From the NCBI RefSeq assembly GCF_900102795.1, contig NZ_FMWG01000018.1:1-48795 (forward strand): 48,795 bases of DNA, written 5' to 3'. Origin of the DNA: Epibacterium ulvae. Lineage in GTDB: Bacteria; Pseudomonadota; Alphaproteobacteria; Rhodobacterales; Rhodobacteraceae. A program made the translations under genes and the position numbers. This document shows, piece after piece, positions 32,529 to 40,772 of this stretch. The notes below the pieces were generated by a model. It worked only from the letters and a program-made list of their open reading frames with translations, was not told the DNA's origin and ran no database searches. Position 1 is the first letter of the stretch; the number at the start of each line of letters is the position of its first letter.

Positions 32529-33080
32529 ATGCGAAAGCTGTTGTTGGATACCTGCGTCATATACCCGACAGTGATGCGTGAAATGCTCTTGGGTGCCGCG
32601 CGCCTGGGCCATTTCACACCTCTTTGGTCCGCGCGTATTTTAGAAGAATGGCAACGCGCAGCACTGAAACTGGGTCCTGAAGGGGCTGCGCAAGCGCAGT
32701 CAGAAGCGGCTCTTTTAAGGGCGCATTGGCCAAAAGCGGAAATTGCACCAGCACCGGGGATCGAAAAACGATTGTGGTTGCCTGATGCGGCGGATGTACA
32801 TGTACTGGCCGCCGCAATTGCGGGTCATGCAGATGGTATCGTTACGGTCAACAACAAGGATTTTCCACGTCACACGCTGGCAGAAGAAGGGATGGAACGC
32901 CTTACCCCAGATGGGTTGCTTTATGAGCTATGGTTGAAGGATGCGGTTGGGCTTGAACAGTTGGGCGTGCAAGTTTTGGCCACAGCAAACCATATGTCTG
33001 GTGGGGGCTGGACTATGCGGAGCTTATTTAAAAAAGCGCGTTTGCCGCGCCTTGCAAAAGCTTTGGAGCAAACCGCCTAA
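32529..33080 (+). CDS. PIN-domain protein (putative ribonuclease), no antitoxin seen
   Basis: A 183-residue PIN_3/PIN-like nuclease-fold protein. The acidic active-site residues are visible in order: LLLDTCVIYP (first Asp), SARILEEWQRA (Glu), DAADVHVLAAAIAGHADGI (third Asp) and TVNNKDFP (last Asp). The C-terminal part ends in a basic helix (FKKARLPRLAKALEQ). VapC toxins look like this, but no short upstream antitoxin gene is present; instead the gene begins four bases behind an rRNA methyltransferase gene, hinting at a housekeeping RNA role. The ATG at 32529 starts the PIN domain; an earlier ATG at 32445 lies inside the methyltransferase gene. Confidence 0.82.
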   Translation: MRKLLLDTCVIYPTVMREMLLGAARLGHFTPLWSARILEEWQRAALKLGPEGAAQAQSEAALLRAHWPKAEIAPAPGIEKRLWLPDAADVHVLAAAIAGHADGIVTVNNKDFPRHTLAEEGMERLTPDGLLYELWLKDAVGLEQLGVQVLATANHMSGGGWTMRSLFKKARLPRLAKALEQTA

Positions 33081-33114
33081 CGGGGAGTGCTTCGTAATGT
33101 GCTTTGGCGCGCAA

Positions 33115-33801
33115 TCAGCGCTTTGCCCATCGGTCTTCAAGTCGTTCAAGGGCTGCAATACGATCAGCTGTCTGTGGATGACTCATCAACCAAGCCGGAG
33201 AGAGGCCTGCACGGCCATGGGTTAGTTTCTCGAGCTTTTCAAACAGTGATTTTTGTGCAGTTAATCCATAGCCTGCTTTGGATAAAAGGGCGGCGGCATA
33301 TTCATCTGCTTCGTACTCGTCTTCACGTGAAAGGCGTGCTGCAATCAGCTTGGTCAGGAAATTTGCAATCCAAGGGCCAATAACCGGAATGTAACGGCCT
33401 AAGATCATCATCAACACGGTGCGCAGCGCGTTTTGGCCTGAGAAATCGATCATGCGCTTTTTTGCATGCCCCAAGGCCACATGGCCAAGCTCATGAGCGA
33501 TAACGCTACCCAACTCTTCTGCAGAAATATCCCCTGCGCGGTAAGCATTGTAAAACCCGCGCGTGATGAAGATCCGTCCGTCTGGCGCAGCCAGACCATT
33601 GATGGGATCAATTTCGTAGATGAAAACTGGAATTCGTTTGACTTCAAGCGCGGCAGCAAGACGGTCTGTGATCTGTTTGAGCTTTACATCAGCGAGTTCT
33701 GTTGATTTCTGATCCAGTTCACGGTGTGTCCGCCAGATAGAAACCCGGTACATGATCAAGCCGTACAGGATCGCGGCGACAATGGGAAGAATACGCAACA
33801 T
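33115..33801 (-). CDS. M48 family membrane-anchored metalloprotease (short form)
   Basis: A 228-residue zinc protease with one N-terminal membrane helix (about 3-20). The catalytic motif is HELGH at 103-107, and the third zinc ligand Glu is in REDEYEADEYAA. The domain ends with SHPQTADRIAALE, a common M48 C-terminal motif. It is shorter than the 450-residue M48/TPR protein elsewhere in the window and has no TPR repeats, so it is more like a small HtpX/Oma1-type membrane protease. No clear RBS precedes the ATG. It lies downstream of the VWA gene, separated by a hairpin cluster. Confidence 0.9.
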   Translation of the reverse strand: MLRILPIVAAILYGLIMYRVSIWRTHRELDQKSTELADVKLKQITDRLAAALEVKRIPVFIYEIDPINGLAAPDGRIFITRGFYNAYRAGDISAEELGSVIAHELGHVALGHAKKRMIDFSGQNALRTVLMMILGRYIPVIGPWIANFLTKLIAARLSREDEYEADEYAAALLSKAGYGLTAQKSLFEKLEKLTHGRAGLSPAWLMSHPQTADRIAALERLEDRWAKR

Positions 33802-33860
33802 AGTCTAGATATGAGGGAGCAAGCAAAGATGTGCAATGGTAAGGGGATTTTCTGTGCTCT

Positions 33861-33940
33861 GGGAGCGCTCCCGCCTGAGCTTGGCACCATCTGCGATGGC
33901 CCCGCCCAGTTGGGCGTGGCGCTGTGCTTTCGCACAGCGC
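33861..33940 (-). other. cluster of three hairpins between VWA and M48 genes
   Basis: Three dyads stand close together: GGGAGCGCTCCC (33861-33872), CGCCCA/TGGGCG (33903-33916) and GCGCTGTGC/GCACAGCGC (33919-33940). On the minus strand the last has a GAAA loop, a stable GNRA tetraloop. No T-run follows. The cluster lies after the VWA stop and before the M48 start, so it may be a factor-dependent transcript end, a processing site or a small RNA. Confidence 0.5.
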
Positions 33941-33966
33941 AAAGGCGCGTGAGGAAAGGTGACGCC

Positions 33967-35151
33967 CTAGCGGCCTAAATGTTTCATGCCTGTTTCCAGA
34001 CCTGCAAGTGTCATCGGAACCATGTGTCCATCAAAAATTTCGCGGATCATGGCAATGGAGTGAGTGTAATCCCAGTGGTTTTGCGGCACTGGATTAATCC
34101 AGAGATGATGCGGCCATTGCGTGCGCGCACGTTCCAGCCAGACTTGTCCGGCTTCTTCGTTCCAGTGTTCGTTTGCGCCACCCGGGTAGGCGATTTCGTA
34201 AGGGGACATAGAGGCGTCCCCAACAAAGATACATTTGTAGTCAGGACCATAGGTGCGTAAAATCTCATGGGTTGAAAGTTGTGCATCCCAGCGACGCTTG
34301 TTGTTACGCCATACGCCTTCGTAGAGGCAATTGTGAAAGTAGAAATATTCTAGATTCTTAAATTCACTACGGGCCGCCGAAAACAATTCTTCTACCACTT
34401 TGATGTGAGAGTCCATAGAACCGCCGACATCTAGAAACAATAGAACCTTTGCCGCGTTACGCCGCTCGGGGCGTATTTTGACATCAAGATACCCCTGTTC
34501 TGCTGTTGCGCGAATGGTGCCATCCAGATCAAGTTCATCCTGCGCACCATCACGCACCCAATGGCGCAGTCTTTTCAGGGCAACTTTGATATTACGGGTG
34601 CCAAGTTCGATATCACCGTCCAAGTTTTTGAATTCGCGTTTATCCCATACTTTTGTAGCACGCCGATGCCGACTTTTGTCTTGTCCGATACGGACGCCTT
34701 TGGGATTGTAGCCATGAGCACCGAAGGGGGAAGTGCCAGCTGTACCGATCCATTTGTTGCCGCCTTGATGGCGACCTTCTTGTTCTTGAAGGCGCTTTTT
34801 CAAGGTCTCCATTAGTTTTTCAAAGCCACCAAGCGATTCAATTTCCTCTTGTTCTTCGGAAGTTAGATGTTTCTCCGCCATTTTTCGCAACCACTCTTCA
34901 GGGAGTTCGAGGGTTTGCATTACGGTATCATCTGTTAGGTGCTCTAAGCCCTTGAAGGCGGAAGAAAATGCGCGATCGAAGCGATCGATGAAGCGTTCAT
35001 CTTTGACCATTGCAGTTCGCGCTAGATAGTAGAACCCATCAAGATCATATGTGACAATTCCGGTTTTGAGTGCTTCAAGAAAGGTGAGATATTCCCGCAA
35101 TGAAACGGGAATGCCTTCGGCGCGAAGCTGTTCAAAAAAGGGCTGAAACAC
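33967..35151 (-). CDS. VWA-domain protein (CoxE family)
   Basis: A 394-residue protein whose C-terminal half is a von Willebrand A domain. The N-terminal part (about 1-110) is helical and charged (LTSEEQEEIESLGGFEKLME); a linker rich in Gly/Arg follows; the VWA domain starts near 235 with KVLLFLDVGGSMDSHI, a MIDAS where the first Ser of DxSxS is Gly, and has FVGDASMSPYE. Such proteins work with a MoxR ATPase, as with CoxD/CoxE, to insert metals or remodel complexes. The start is a GTG with GGAGTTTTAT before it, since family similarity begins at FQPFFEQLRAEGIPVSLREYL. The MoxR gene lies upstream in the same unit. Confidence 0.9.
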   Translation of the reverse strand: MFQPFFEQLRAEGIPVSLREYLTFLEALKTGIVTYDLDGFYYLARTAMVKDERFIDRFDRAFSSAFKGLEHLTDDTVMQTLELPEEWLRKMAEKHLTSEEQEEIESLGGFEKLMETLKKRLQEQEGRHQGGNKWIGTAGTSPFGAHGYNPKGVRIGQDKSRHRRATKVWDKREFKNLDGDIELGTRNIKVALKRLRHWVRDGAQDELDLDGTIRATAEQGYLDVKIRPERRNAAKVLLFLDVGGSMDSHIKVVEELFSAARSEFKNLEYFYFHNCLYEGVWRNNKRRWDAQLSTHEILRTYGPDYKCIFVGDASMSPYEIAYPGGANEHWNEEAGQVWLERARTQWPHHLWINPVPQNHWDYTHSIAMIREIFDGHMVPMTLAGLETGMKHLGR

Positions 35152-35170
35152 ATAAAACTCCGTGTTGGGA

Positions 35171-35338
35171 TCAAAGCACCAGACGATGGGTAATAATTGT
35201 AGCGATCAGGCCAAATACACCAAAAATCATGGCGTAAATGACGCCATACTGCAGCATATCAAGACGATTGCCGCCGCGCTTTTTGGCTTGGAACGGGCCT
35301 AAGCATAAGCCGATAAGAACGCCTGCGATTACGAGCAT
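35171..35338 (-). CDS. small two-helix membrane protein between MoxR and VWA genes
   Basis: A 55-residue ORF on the minus strand. It starts MLVIAGVLIGLCLGPFQ, continues with the basic turn AKKRGGNRLDMLQYG and ends with a second helix VIYAMIFGVFGLIATII. The two hydrophobic segments and the conserved-looking RGGNR-D turn make chance unlikely. AAAAGG lies 8 bases upstream of the ATG. It sits inside the MoxR-VWA unit, 64 bases after MoxR and 19 bases before the VWA start, so it is probably cotranscribed. I recall similar short proteins in related bacteria but no defined function; it could anchor the chaperone pair to the membrane. Confidence 0.78.
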   Translation of the reverse strand: MLVIAGVLIGLCLGPFQAKKRGGNRLDMLQYGVIYAMIFGVFGLIATIITHRLVL

Positions 35339-35402
35339 AGTGTGTGCCTTTTTTTACCGTGTCGGGCTGAGGTAGCTTGAGATAAGTATACTGTCCAGTG
35401 GG

Positions 35403-36242
35403 CTAGCGTCCGCGACGGGCCATAAAGGCCAAGCGTTCAAACAGGTGCACGTCTTGTTCGTTTTTCAACAGTGCACCATGAAGCTGCGGCAAAGCGTTGG
35501 CCCCCTCGCGTTTGAGGTCTTCGGGGCTTAGGTCTTCGGCCAGAAGAAGTTTGAGCCAATCCAGAACCTCTGAGGTGGAGGGCTTTTTCTTTAATCCTTG
35601 AGTTTCGCGAATTTCATAAAATTGCGTGAGCGCGGCGGTTAAAAGCGTCTCTTTTATCTCTGGATGGTGGACCTTGACGATTTCTTTCATCGTCTCTGCG
35701 TCTGGGAAGCGAATGTAGTGAAAGAAACACCGTCGTAGGAACGCGTCAGGCAGTTCTTTTTCATTGTTTGATGTGATGATGATAATCGGGCGCTCTTTGG
35801 CGCGGATGGTCTGCCCTGTCTCGTAGACGTGGAATTCCATTTTATCGAGCTCTTGCAGCAAGTCGTTTGGAAACTCGATGTCGGCTTTATCGATCTCATC
35901 AATCAACAAGACGACTTTCTCATCTGCGGCGAAGGCCTCCCAGAGTTTTCCTTTCTTGATGTAGTTCCCCACATCTTCAACACGTGCATCACCAAGTTGA
36001 CTGTCGCGCAATCGGCTGACCGCATCATATTCATACAGACCTTGCTGTGCGCGTGTGGTGGATTTGACGTTCCATTCAATCATGCGCAAACCGAGGCTGG
36101 CCGAGACTTGGCGCGCCAGCTCGGTTTTTCCGGTTCCGGGTTCACCTTTCACCAAAAGTGGCCGTTGCAACGTCACTGCGGCATTTACTGCAATTTTTAA
36201 GTCATCCGTGGCGATGTAGTCTTTAGTGCCTTGAAAATTCAT
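35403..36242 (-). CDS. MoxR-family AAA+ ATPase
   Basis: A 279-residue AAA+ ATPase. Walker A is GEPGTGKT at 33-40, Walker B LLIDEIDKAD near 115-124, sensor 1 IIITSNNEKELPDAFLRRC, and the lid domain follows. MoxR proteins act with VWA proteins as chaperones that mature metal enzymes; this gene is the first of the MoxR - microprotein - VWA set. Start ATG 36242 has AAAGGTG 8 bases upstream; a longer reading to 36260 lacks it. It is divergent from dksA across 186 bases in which I see no clear operator. The client complex is not encoded nearby. Confidence 0.93.
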   Translation of the reverse strand: MNFQGTKDYIATDDLKIAVNAAVTLQRPLLVKGEPGTGKTELARQVSASLGLRMIEWNVKSTTRAQQGLYEYDAVSRLRDSQLGDARVEDVGNYIKKGKLWEAFAADEKVVLLIDEIDKADIEFPNDLLQELDKMEFHVYETGQTIRAKERPIIIITSNNEKELPDAFLRRCFFHYIRFPDAETMKEIVKVHHPEIKETLLTAALTQFYEIRETQGLKKKPSTSEVLDWLKLLLAEDLSPEDLKREGANALPQLHGALLKNEQDVHLFERLAFMARRGR

Positions 36243-36428
36243 AAAAATACACCTTTTCACTTGCTGTTAACGATGACTTGTGGTCGTAAGGCCTGTTTTA
36301 ACCTTACGTTGTTAGTATTGTGTAGTGACAATCGGCTGCCTAGAAGCTAAACGCAGTGATAGGAAAGCCATATGTTTGTAAATGTACAGAGCAAACGAAA
36401 TAATATGGGCCAGACTGAGAGAGCGAAT

Positions 36429-36851
36429 ATGAAGCAGGATACACTTCTGCCCGAAGATTATCGCCCAAGCGATGATGAGCCTTTTATGAACGAAAGGCAG
36501 CAAGAATATTTTCGTCAAAAGCTGTTGAACTGGAAGATGGAATTGCTCGCGGGCAGCAAAGATACCATTGAAGGCTTGCAAGACAGCACCCGCAATATTC
36601 CTGATGTTGCAGATCGTGCGAGCGAGGAAACAGATCGCGCTTTGGAACTGCGTACGCGGGACCGGCAGCGCAAATTGGTTTCTAAGATCGATTCGGCATT
36701 GCGGCGCCTTGATGAAGGTGAATACGGGTATTGTGACGTGACCGGAGAACCGATCTCCCTGAAGCGTCTGGATGCGCGTCCAATTGCAACCATGAGCCTT
36801 GAAGCACAAGAGCGCCATGAGCGCCGCGAAAAGGTTCATCGCGACGACTGA
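36429..36851 (+). CDS. dksA: RNA polymerase-binding transcription factor DksA (cysteine-poor)
   Basis: DksA (140 residues) enters the RNA polymerase secondary channel and, with ppGpp, tunes rRNA and amino-acid promoters. The coiled coil is intact, with the tip DVADRASEETDRALE keeping the key acidic and Ala residues. The zinc-finger region has a single Cys (C102) in YGYCDVTGEPISLKRLDARP; three of the four cysteines of E. coli DksA are replaced, so zinc binding is unlikely. Start ATG 36429 has GAGAG upstream; the ATG at 36372 adds 19 residues without support. A strong terminator follows the gene. Confidence 0.94.
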   Translation: MKQDTLLPEDYRPSDDEPFMNERQQEYFRQKLLNWKMELLAGSKDTIEGLQDSTRNIPDVADRASEETDRALELRTRDRQRKLVSKIDSALRRLDEGEYGYCDVTGEPISLKRLDARPIATMSLEAQERHERREKVHRDD

Positions 36852-36871
36852 TTCGTGTAAACACGATAATT

Positions 36872-36904
36872 AAAAGGTGCCTTTGCTTTGCGAGGGCACC
36901 TTTT
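36872..36904 (+). terminator. rho-independent terminator of dksA
   Basis: AAAAGGTGCC (36872-36881) and GGCACCTTTT (36895-36904) form a 10-bp stem ending in four Ts, 21 bases after the dksA stop. It separates dksA from the monooxygenase gene that follows. Confidence 0.85.
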
Positions 36905-36927
36905 GTGCGTTTTTTGCGAGATTTTAC

Positions 36928-38112
36928 ATGTCCATAGAAAACCAATCTGTTCTGATCGTTGGTGCGGGGATAGGGGGGCTTGCGGCGGCAATAGCGCTGG
37001 CGCAACGCGGTGCGGCGGTGACGGTTTTGGAGCAGGCCGCTGAGATTTCAGAGGTTGGCGCAGGATTGCAAATTACCCCCAATGGGGGAGCTGTTTTACG
37101 CGCTTTTGGGCTTGCAGATGATTTGGCTTGGCGGTCGATGAGATCTACAGGCGTTGTTTTGCGTCATCATTCAAAAGGCCGCGAAATCGCACATCTTGAT
37201 TTTGAGCAATATGCACCGGATTTACGGTTTTACTTTGTCCACCGAGCTGATCTGATCGCATTATTGCAGGAAACGGCACAGGCCCTTGGGGTGCGCCTGT
37301 TGTTAAATAAGCATGTGATCGGTGTAGAAGCTGATCAAGACCCCAGTATCAGTCTCGCGCGTGGTGCTGATATCGACGCTGATATCGTGCTGGGGGCAGA
37401 TGGCCTTCATTCGCAAGTGTTTAAAGCGTTAAATGAGGCTTCTGATCCGTTTTTCACGGGTCAAGTTGCATGGCGTGCGATTGTTCCCAATAGTATGGGG
37501 TTAAGATCCCAAGCACAGGTATTTATGGGGCCGGGCCGTCATCTGGTTGCCTATCCTTTGCGTGACGGCAGTATGGTCAATCTTGTTGCTGTGATGGAGC
37601 GCAAAGCCTGGGCTGAAGAAGGTTGGTCGACCGGAGGCGATGCGGATGAGCTGCGCCACGCGTTTTCGATGTTTGGTGGCGATGTGCGCGGATTGCTCTC
37701 TTCGGTTGAAGATGTCGCGCTTTGGGGTTTGTTCCGTCATGAGGTCGCTCGGCATTGGTGCAAAGGACGTGTTGGGCTTTTGGGAGACGCGGCGCATCCC
37801 ACTTTGCCGTTTATGGCACAGGGGGCAAATTTGGCGCTGGAAGATGCCTGGGAGCTTGCACAATGTTTGGATGCAGCTGTGACACCAGAAGAAGGGCTCA
37901 AGACCTATGAAGGTTTGAGACGACCGCGTGTAGAGCGGGTTGTGGCGGCGGCAAATGGAAATGCATGGAAGTTTCACTTAAAGCGCCCCTTTGCGGCACC
38001 TGCGCATTTTGCATTGTCCTGTCTATCGAAATACCGCCCGGAAAAATTGGCGCGCCAATTTGACTGGATTTACAGACACAATGAAATGCTATCAGATCCC
38101 CGACGCCAATGA
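36928..38112 (+). CDS. FAD-dependent monooxygenase (salicylate-hydroxylase-like)
   Basis: A group A flavin monooxygenase of 394 residues. The FAD Rossmann motif VLIVGAGIGGLAAAIAL is at about 8-24, the DG motif DIVLGADGLHS is near 162, and the second FAD motif GLLGDAAHPTLPFMAQGA is near 285-305. Such enzymes hydroxylate aromatic or related rings with NAD(P)H; the substrate is unknown. Sequence similarity begins at the ATG at 36928 and the 17 upstream residues lie in the dksA terminator. The RBS is weak. No catabolic neighbours are present, so it may stand alone. Confidence 0.9.
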   Translation: MSIENQSVLIVGAGIGGLAAAIALAQRGAAVTVLEQAAEISEVGAGLQITPNGGAVLRAFGLADDLAWRSMRSTGVVLRHHSKGREIAHLDFEQYAPDLRFYFVHRADLIALLQETAQALGVRLLLNKHVIGVEADQDPSISLARGADIDADIVLGADGLHSQVFKALNEASDPFFTGQVAWRAIVPNSMGLRSQAQVFMGPGRHLVAYPLRDGSMVNLVAVMERKAWAEEGWSTGGDADELRHAFSMFGGDVRGLLSSVEDVALWGLFRHEVARHWCKGRVGLLGDAAHPTLPFMAQGANLALEDAWELAQCLDAAVTPEEGLKTYEGLRRPRVERVVAAANGNAWKFHLKRPFAAPAHFALSCLSKYRPEKLARQFDWIYRHNEMLSDPRRQ

Positions 38113-38179
38113 GGACACAGGCAAAGGCTCCCGCCCGTTTATTGCGCGCATAGCTGTACGCGGTAAACCGTTAGGCTAG

Positions 38180-38202
38180 GCGCCATGCCTCAGGCATGGC
38201 GC
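38180..38202. other. hairpin between convergent monooxygenase and exonuclease genes
   Basis: GCGCCATGCC (38180-38189) and GGCATGGCGC (38193-38202) make a perfect 10-bp stem with a TCA loop between two converging genes. There is no T-run on either side, so it is at most a factor-assisted bidirectional transcript end. Confidence 0.55.
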
Positions 38203-38209
38203 GGTGGTG

Positions 38210-39016
38210 TCAGAGATCAAGGTCCACCCAGACCGGGACGTGGTCAGATGGTTTTTCGCGGCCACGCACCTCTTTGTCGATTTGGCAATCACGAAGAAGA
38301 TCTGCAGCTTGTGGGCTGAGTAGGAAATGATCAATGCGAATGCCATCATCCCGGTTCCATGCCCCCGCTTGATAGTCCCAGAAGGAATATTGACCAGGAG
38401 CTGAATTGCGCGCGCGAAAGGCATCCGTAAGCCCCAGATTAAGCAGGCGCTGGTAGGCGGCACGGCTTTCTGGACGATGCAAAGCGTCCTCCAGCCAAGC
38501 CTCTGGGCGACGGGCATCTTCGGCCTGTGGAATGATATTATAGTCGCCGGCCATCAAAAAAGGCGTTTCGCTGGCCAGTAGGGCTTCAGCGCGGGCTTGA
38601 AGACGGGCCATCCAGCGCATTTTGTAGTCATATTTTCCACCCGCAACAGGTGTGCCGTCTGCATTCAATTCAACAGGATTGCCATTGGGCAGATACAGCC
38701 CACAGATACGAATGGCCTGTTTGCCGACCACGGTTGCCTCGATCCAGCGGGCTTGTACATCTTCGTCGTCACCGGGCAGGCCACGGTGCACATCTTCCAG
38801 CGGGAGTTTCGAAAGGATCGCGACTCCGTTGAAACTTTTTTGCCCATGGGTTTCCAGATTGTAGCCGCGTTCTTCGATGATTTCGCGCGGGAACGCTTCA
38901 TCGACAGATTTGATTTCTTGCAACACAGCTACATCAGGTTGCGCTTCATCAAGCCATGCGGGCAGGGCCTGCGCACGGGCTTTGATGCCATTGATGTTAA
39001 ATGTAGCAATTTTCAT
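38210..39016 (-). CDS. xthA: exodeoxyribonuclease III (AP endonuclease)
   Basis: An exonuclease III of 268 residues that cuts DNA at abasic sites and trims 3' blocked ends in base-excision repair. The endonuclease/exonuclease/phosphatase fold is clear: MKIATFNINGIKAR, VLQEIKS with the metal Glu, FNGVAILSK, GDYNIIP, and the C-terminal IRIDHFLLS and SDHVPVWVD with the catalytic Asp/His. The start ATG 39016 has GGAGG 8 bases upstream; a reading to 39112 adds 32 residues without family similarity. It is followed by the monooxygenase gene in convergent orientation. Confidence 0.95.
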   Translation of the reverse strand: MKIATFNINGIKARAQALPAWLDEAQPDVAVLQEIKSVDEAFPREIIEERGYNLETHGQKSFNGVAILSKLPLEDVHRGLPGDDEDVQARWIEATVVGKQAIRICGLYLPNGNPVELNADGTPVAGGKYDYKMRWMARLQARAEALLASETPFLMAGDYNIIPQAEDARRPEAWLEDALHRPESRAAYQRLLNLGLTDAFRARNSAPGQYSFWDYQAGAWNRDDGIRIDHFLLSPQAADLLRDCQIDKEVRGREKPSDHVPVWVDLDL

Positions 39017-39083
39017 GCGCGAGGCCTCCGGGCTGTGATCTGGATGATCTATCGCCCAGAGCTGCAGGCAGGGCAAGAGTGGC

Positions 39084-39407
39084 TTACATCGAAAATGACG
39101 TGCCGCAACCACAGCTGGCAGTGGCGTTTGGATTGTCGATGGTAAAGCGCGCGCCGATCAGCTCTTCGGTGAAATCAATAACCGCGTTTTCCAGAAAGGG
39201 CAGGGAAATGCTATCAACGACAACTTTTTCGCCGTTGCCTTCGAGGATGAGATCATCGTCTTTGGGAGCATCCAGCGCAATTTCATACTGAAAACCAGAG
39301 CAGCCGCCGCCTTCTACAGCAATCCGTAAGGCTTGGCCTTGCGTGGCTGCACCAATTTCTGAAAGGCGCGCAAAGGCGCGTTCGGTGACTTTTGGGGGCA
39401 GTTGCAT
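39084..39407 (-). CDS. erpA: A-type iron-sulfur cluster carrier (ErpA/IscA/HesB family)
   Basis: A 107-residue Fe-S carrier that receives clusters from a scaffold and delivers them to apo-enzymes. The three conserved cysteines are present: GGGCSGFQYE and the C-terminal CGCGTSF. The fold signature ALRIAVEGGGCSGF is complete. GGAGAGAGCTC precedes the ATG at 39407; a start at 39443 adds 12 residues. ErpA is the best symbol, but IscA or SufA cannot be excluded from the sequence alone. In this window IspG is a candidate client. It is divergent from dgt across 90 bases. Confidence 0.93.
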   Translation of the reverse strand: MQLPPKVTERAFARLSEIGAATQGQALRIAVEGGGCSGFQYEIALDAPKDDDLILEGNGEKVVVDSISLPFLENAVIDFTEELIGARFTIDNPNATASCGCGTSFSM

Positions 39408-39497
39408 GAGCTCTCTCCAATGCCATGTTGCAGCCGAACTCATTATATAGAAAGGTGAAAGGCAAGCGACAAGATTTGCGCAAGGAAAAGATTAATT

Positions 39498-40637
39498 ATG
39501 ACGGCCCCATTTGCCACCCAACCGGCCCGCAGTCGTGGTCGTCAGGTGTTTGAAGAAGAGAGTAGTTTTCGCTCTCCATTTCAGCGTGATCGAGATCGAA
39601 TTATTCATGCAAGTGCATTTCGACGGTTGAAGCATAAGACGCAGGTTTTTGTTGAGCACGAGGGAGACAACTACCGCACGCGACTGACCCATTCGATTGA
39701 AGTGGCGCAGGTCGGGCGAACAATCGCAGGGGCTTTGGGGTTGAACCAAGAGCTGACAGAGGCTGTCGCGCTTGCCCACGACCTTGGGCATACGCCCTTT
39801 GGACATACTGGCGAAGATGCGCTGCATGCGCTGATGGCGCCTTATGGCGGGTTTGATCACAACGCGCAGGCCATTCGGATTGTCACCAGTTTAGAACGGC
39901 ATTACGCCGAATTTGACGGGCTGAATTTGACATGGGAAACCTTGGAGGCAATCGCCAAACACAATGGTCCCGTCACGGGGGAGTTGCCTTGGGCCCTTGC
40001 GGCCTGCAATACTCAGGTTGACCTCGAGCTTTATACGCATGCCAGTGCCGAAGCGCAGGTTGCGGCGCTATCCGACGATATCGCCTACAACAATCATGAT
40101 TTGCATGATGGCCTGCGCGCTGGTTTGTTCAGTGATGAAGACATTTGCGCACTACCTATCGTGGGGCAGGCTTATGCAGCCGTGGATCGCCTGTACCCGC
40201 GACTGGATGCCAGTCGCCGTCGGCATGAAGCATTGCGGCGTGTGTTTGGGGTGATGGTATCCGACGTGATTGATACGGCACGCCAAAAGCTTGCGGAGAG
40301 CGGCGTCACTCGTGTCGAAGAGGTGCGGGCGCTTGGCTATCCCGTTGTTGTCTTTTCAGATGAACTGTGGCGCGACCTTAAAGAGATCCGCGCGTTTTTG
40401 TTTCGTCAGATGTATCGTGCGCCTTCTGTGATGGATGTGCGTGCACGTGTTGCCAAAGTGGTCGAAGATCTGTTCCCTTATTATTTAGAAAATACACTAC
40501 AGATGCCGCAACGTTGGCACGCAGATATCAATGCCGCACAAGGAGAAACTGCGCGAGCGCGTATCGTTTCAGATTACATTGCAGGGATGACAGATCGATT
40601 TGCATTGCAGCTCCATGCAGATCTTTTGGGAGAGTAG
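39498..40637 (+). CDS. dgt: dGTP triphosphohydrolase-like HD-domain protein
   Basis: A 379-residue HD-domain phosphohydrolase that converts dGTP (or dNTPs) to deoxynucleoside and triphosphate. The signature is visible: RDRDRIIHASAFRRLKHKTQVF, TRLTHSIEVAQVGR, and the HD motif ALAHDLGHTPFGHTGE, with the later metal Asp in LSDDIAYNNHDLHDG. This is the shorter, type 2 or dgt-like form typical of alphaproteobacteria. AAGGAAAAG precedes the ATG. It leads a plus-strand run that continues with the YciI-like gene and argS. Confidence 0.92.
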   Translation: MTAPFATQPARSRGRQVFEEESSFRSPFQRDRDRIIHASAFRRLKHKTQVFVEHEGDNYRTRLTHSIEVAQVGRTIAGALGLNQELTEAVALAHDLGHTPFGHTGEDALHALMAPYGGFDHNAQAIRIVTSLERHYAEFDGLNLTWETLEAIAKHNGPVTGELPWALAACNTQVDLELYTHASAEAQVAALSDDIAYNNHDLHDGLRAGLFSDEDICALPIVGQAYAAVDRLYPRLDASRRRHEALRRVFGVMVSDVIDTARQKLAESGVTRVEEVRALGYPVVVFSDELWRDLKEIRAFLFRQMYRAPSVMDVRARVAKVVEDLFPYYLENTLQMPQRWHADINAAQGETARARIVSDYIAGMTDRFALQLHADLLGE

Positions 40638-40772
40638 GTGCGCGAAAGAGCAAATAGAATGCGTAGATGCTGTGGTCTGGTTTGTGGTGACAGCTGGCTC
40701 TATCGCAATGGATCGTTTTCGGGTAAATTGAGACGCTACGTACCACTCTGTTAATCTGCGTCGAGGCCCCTG

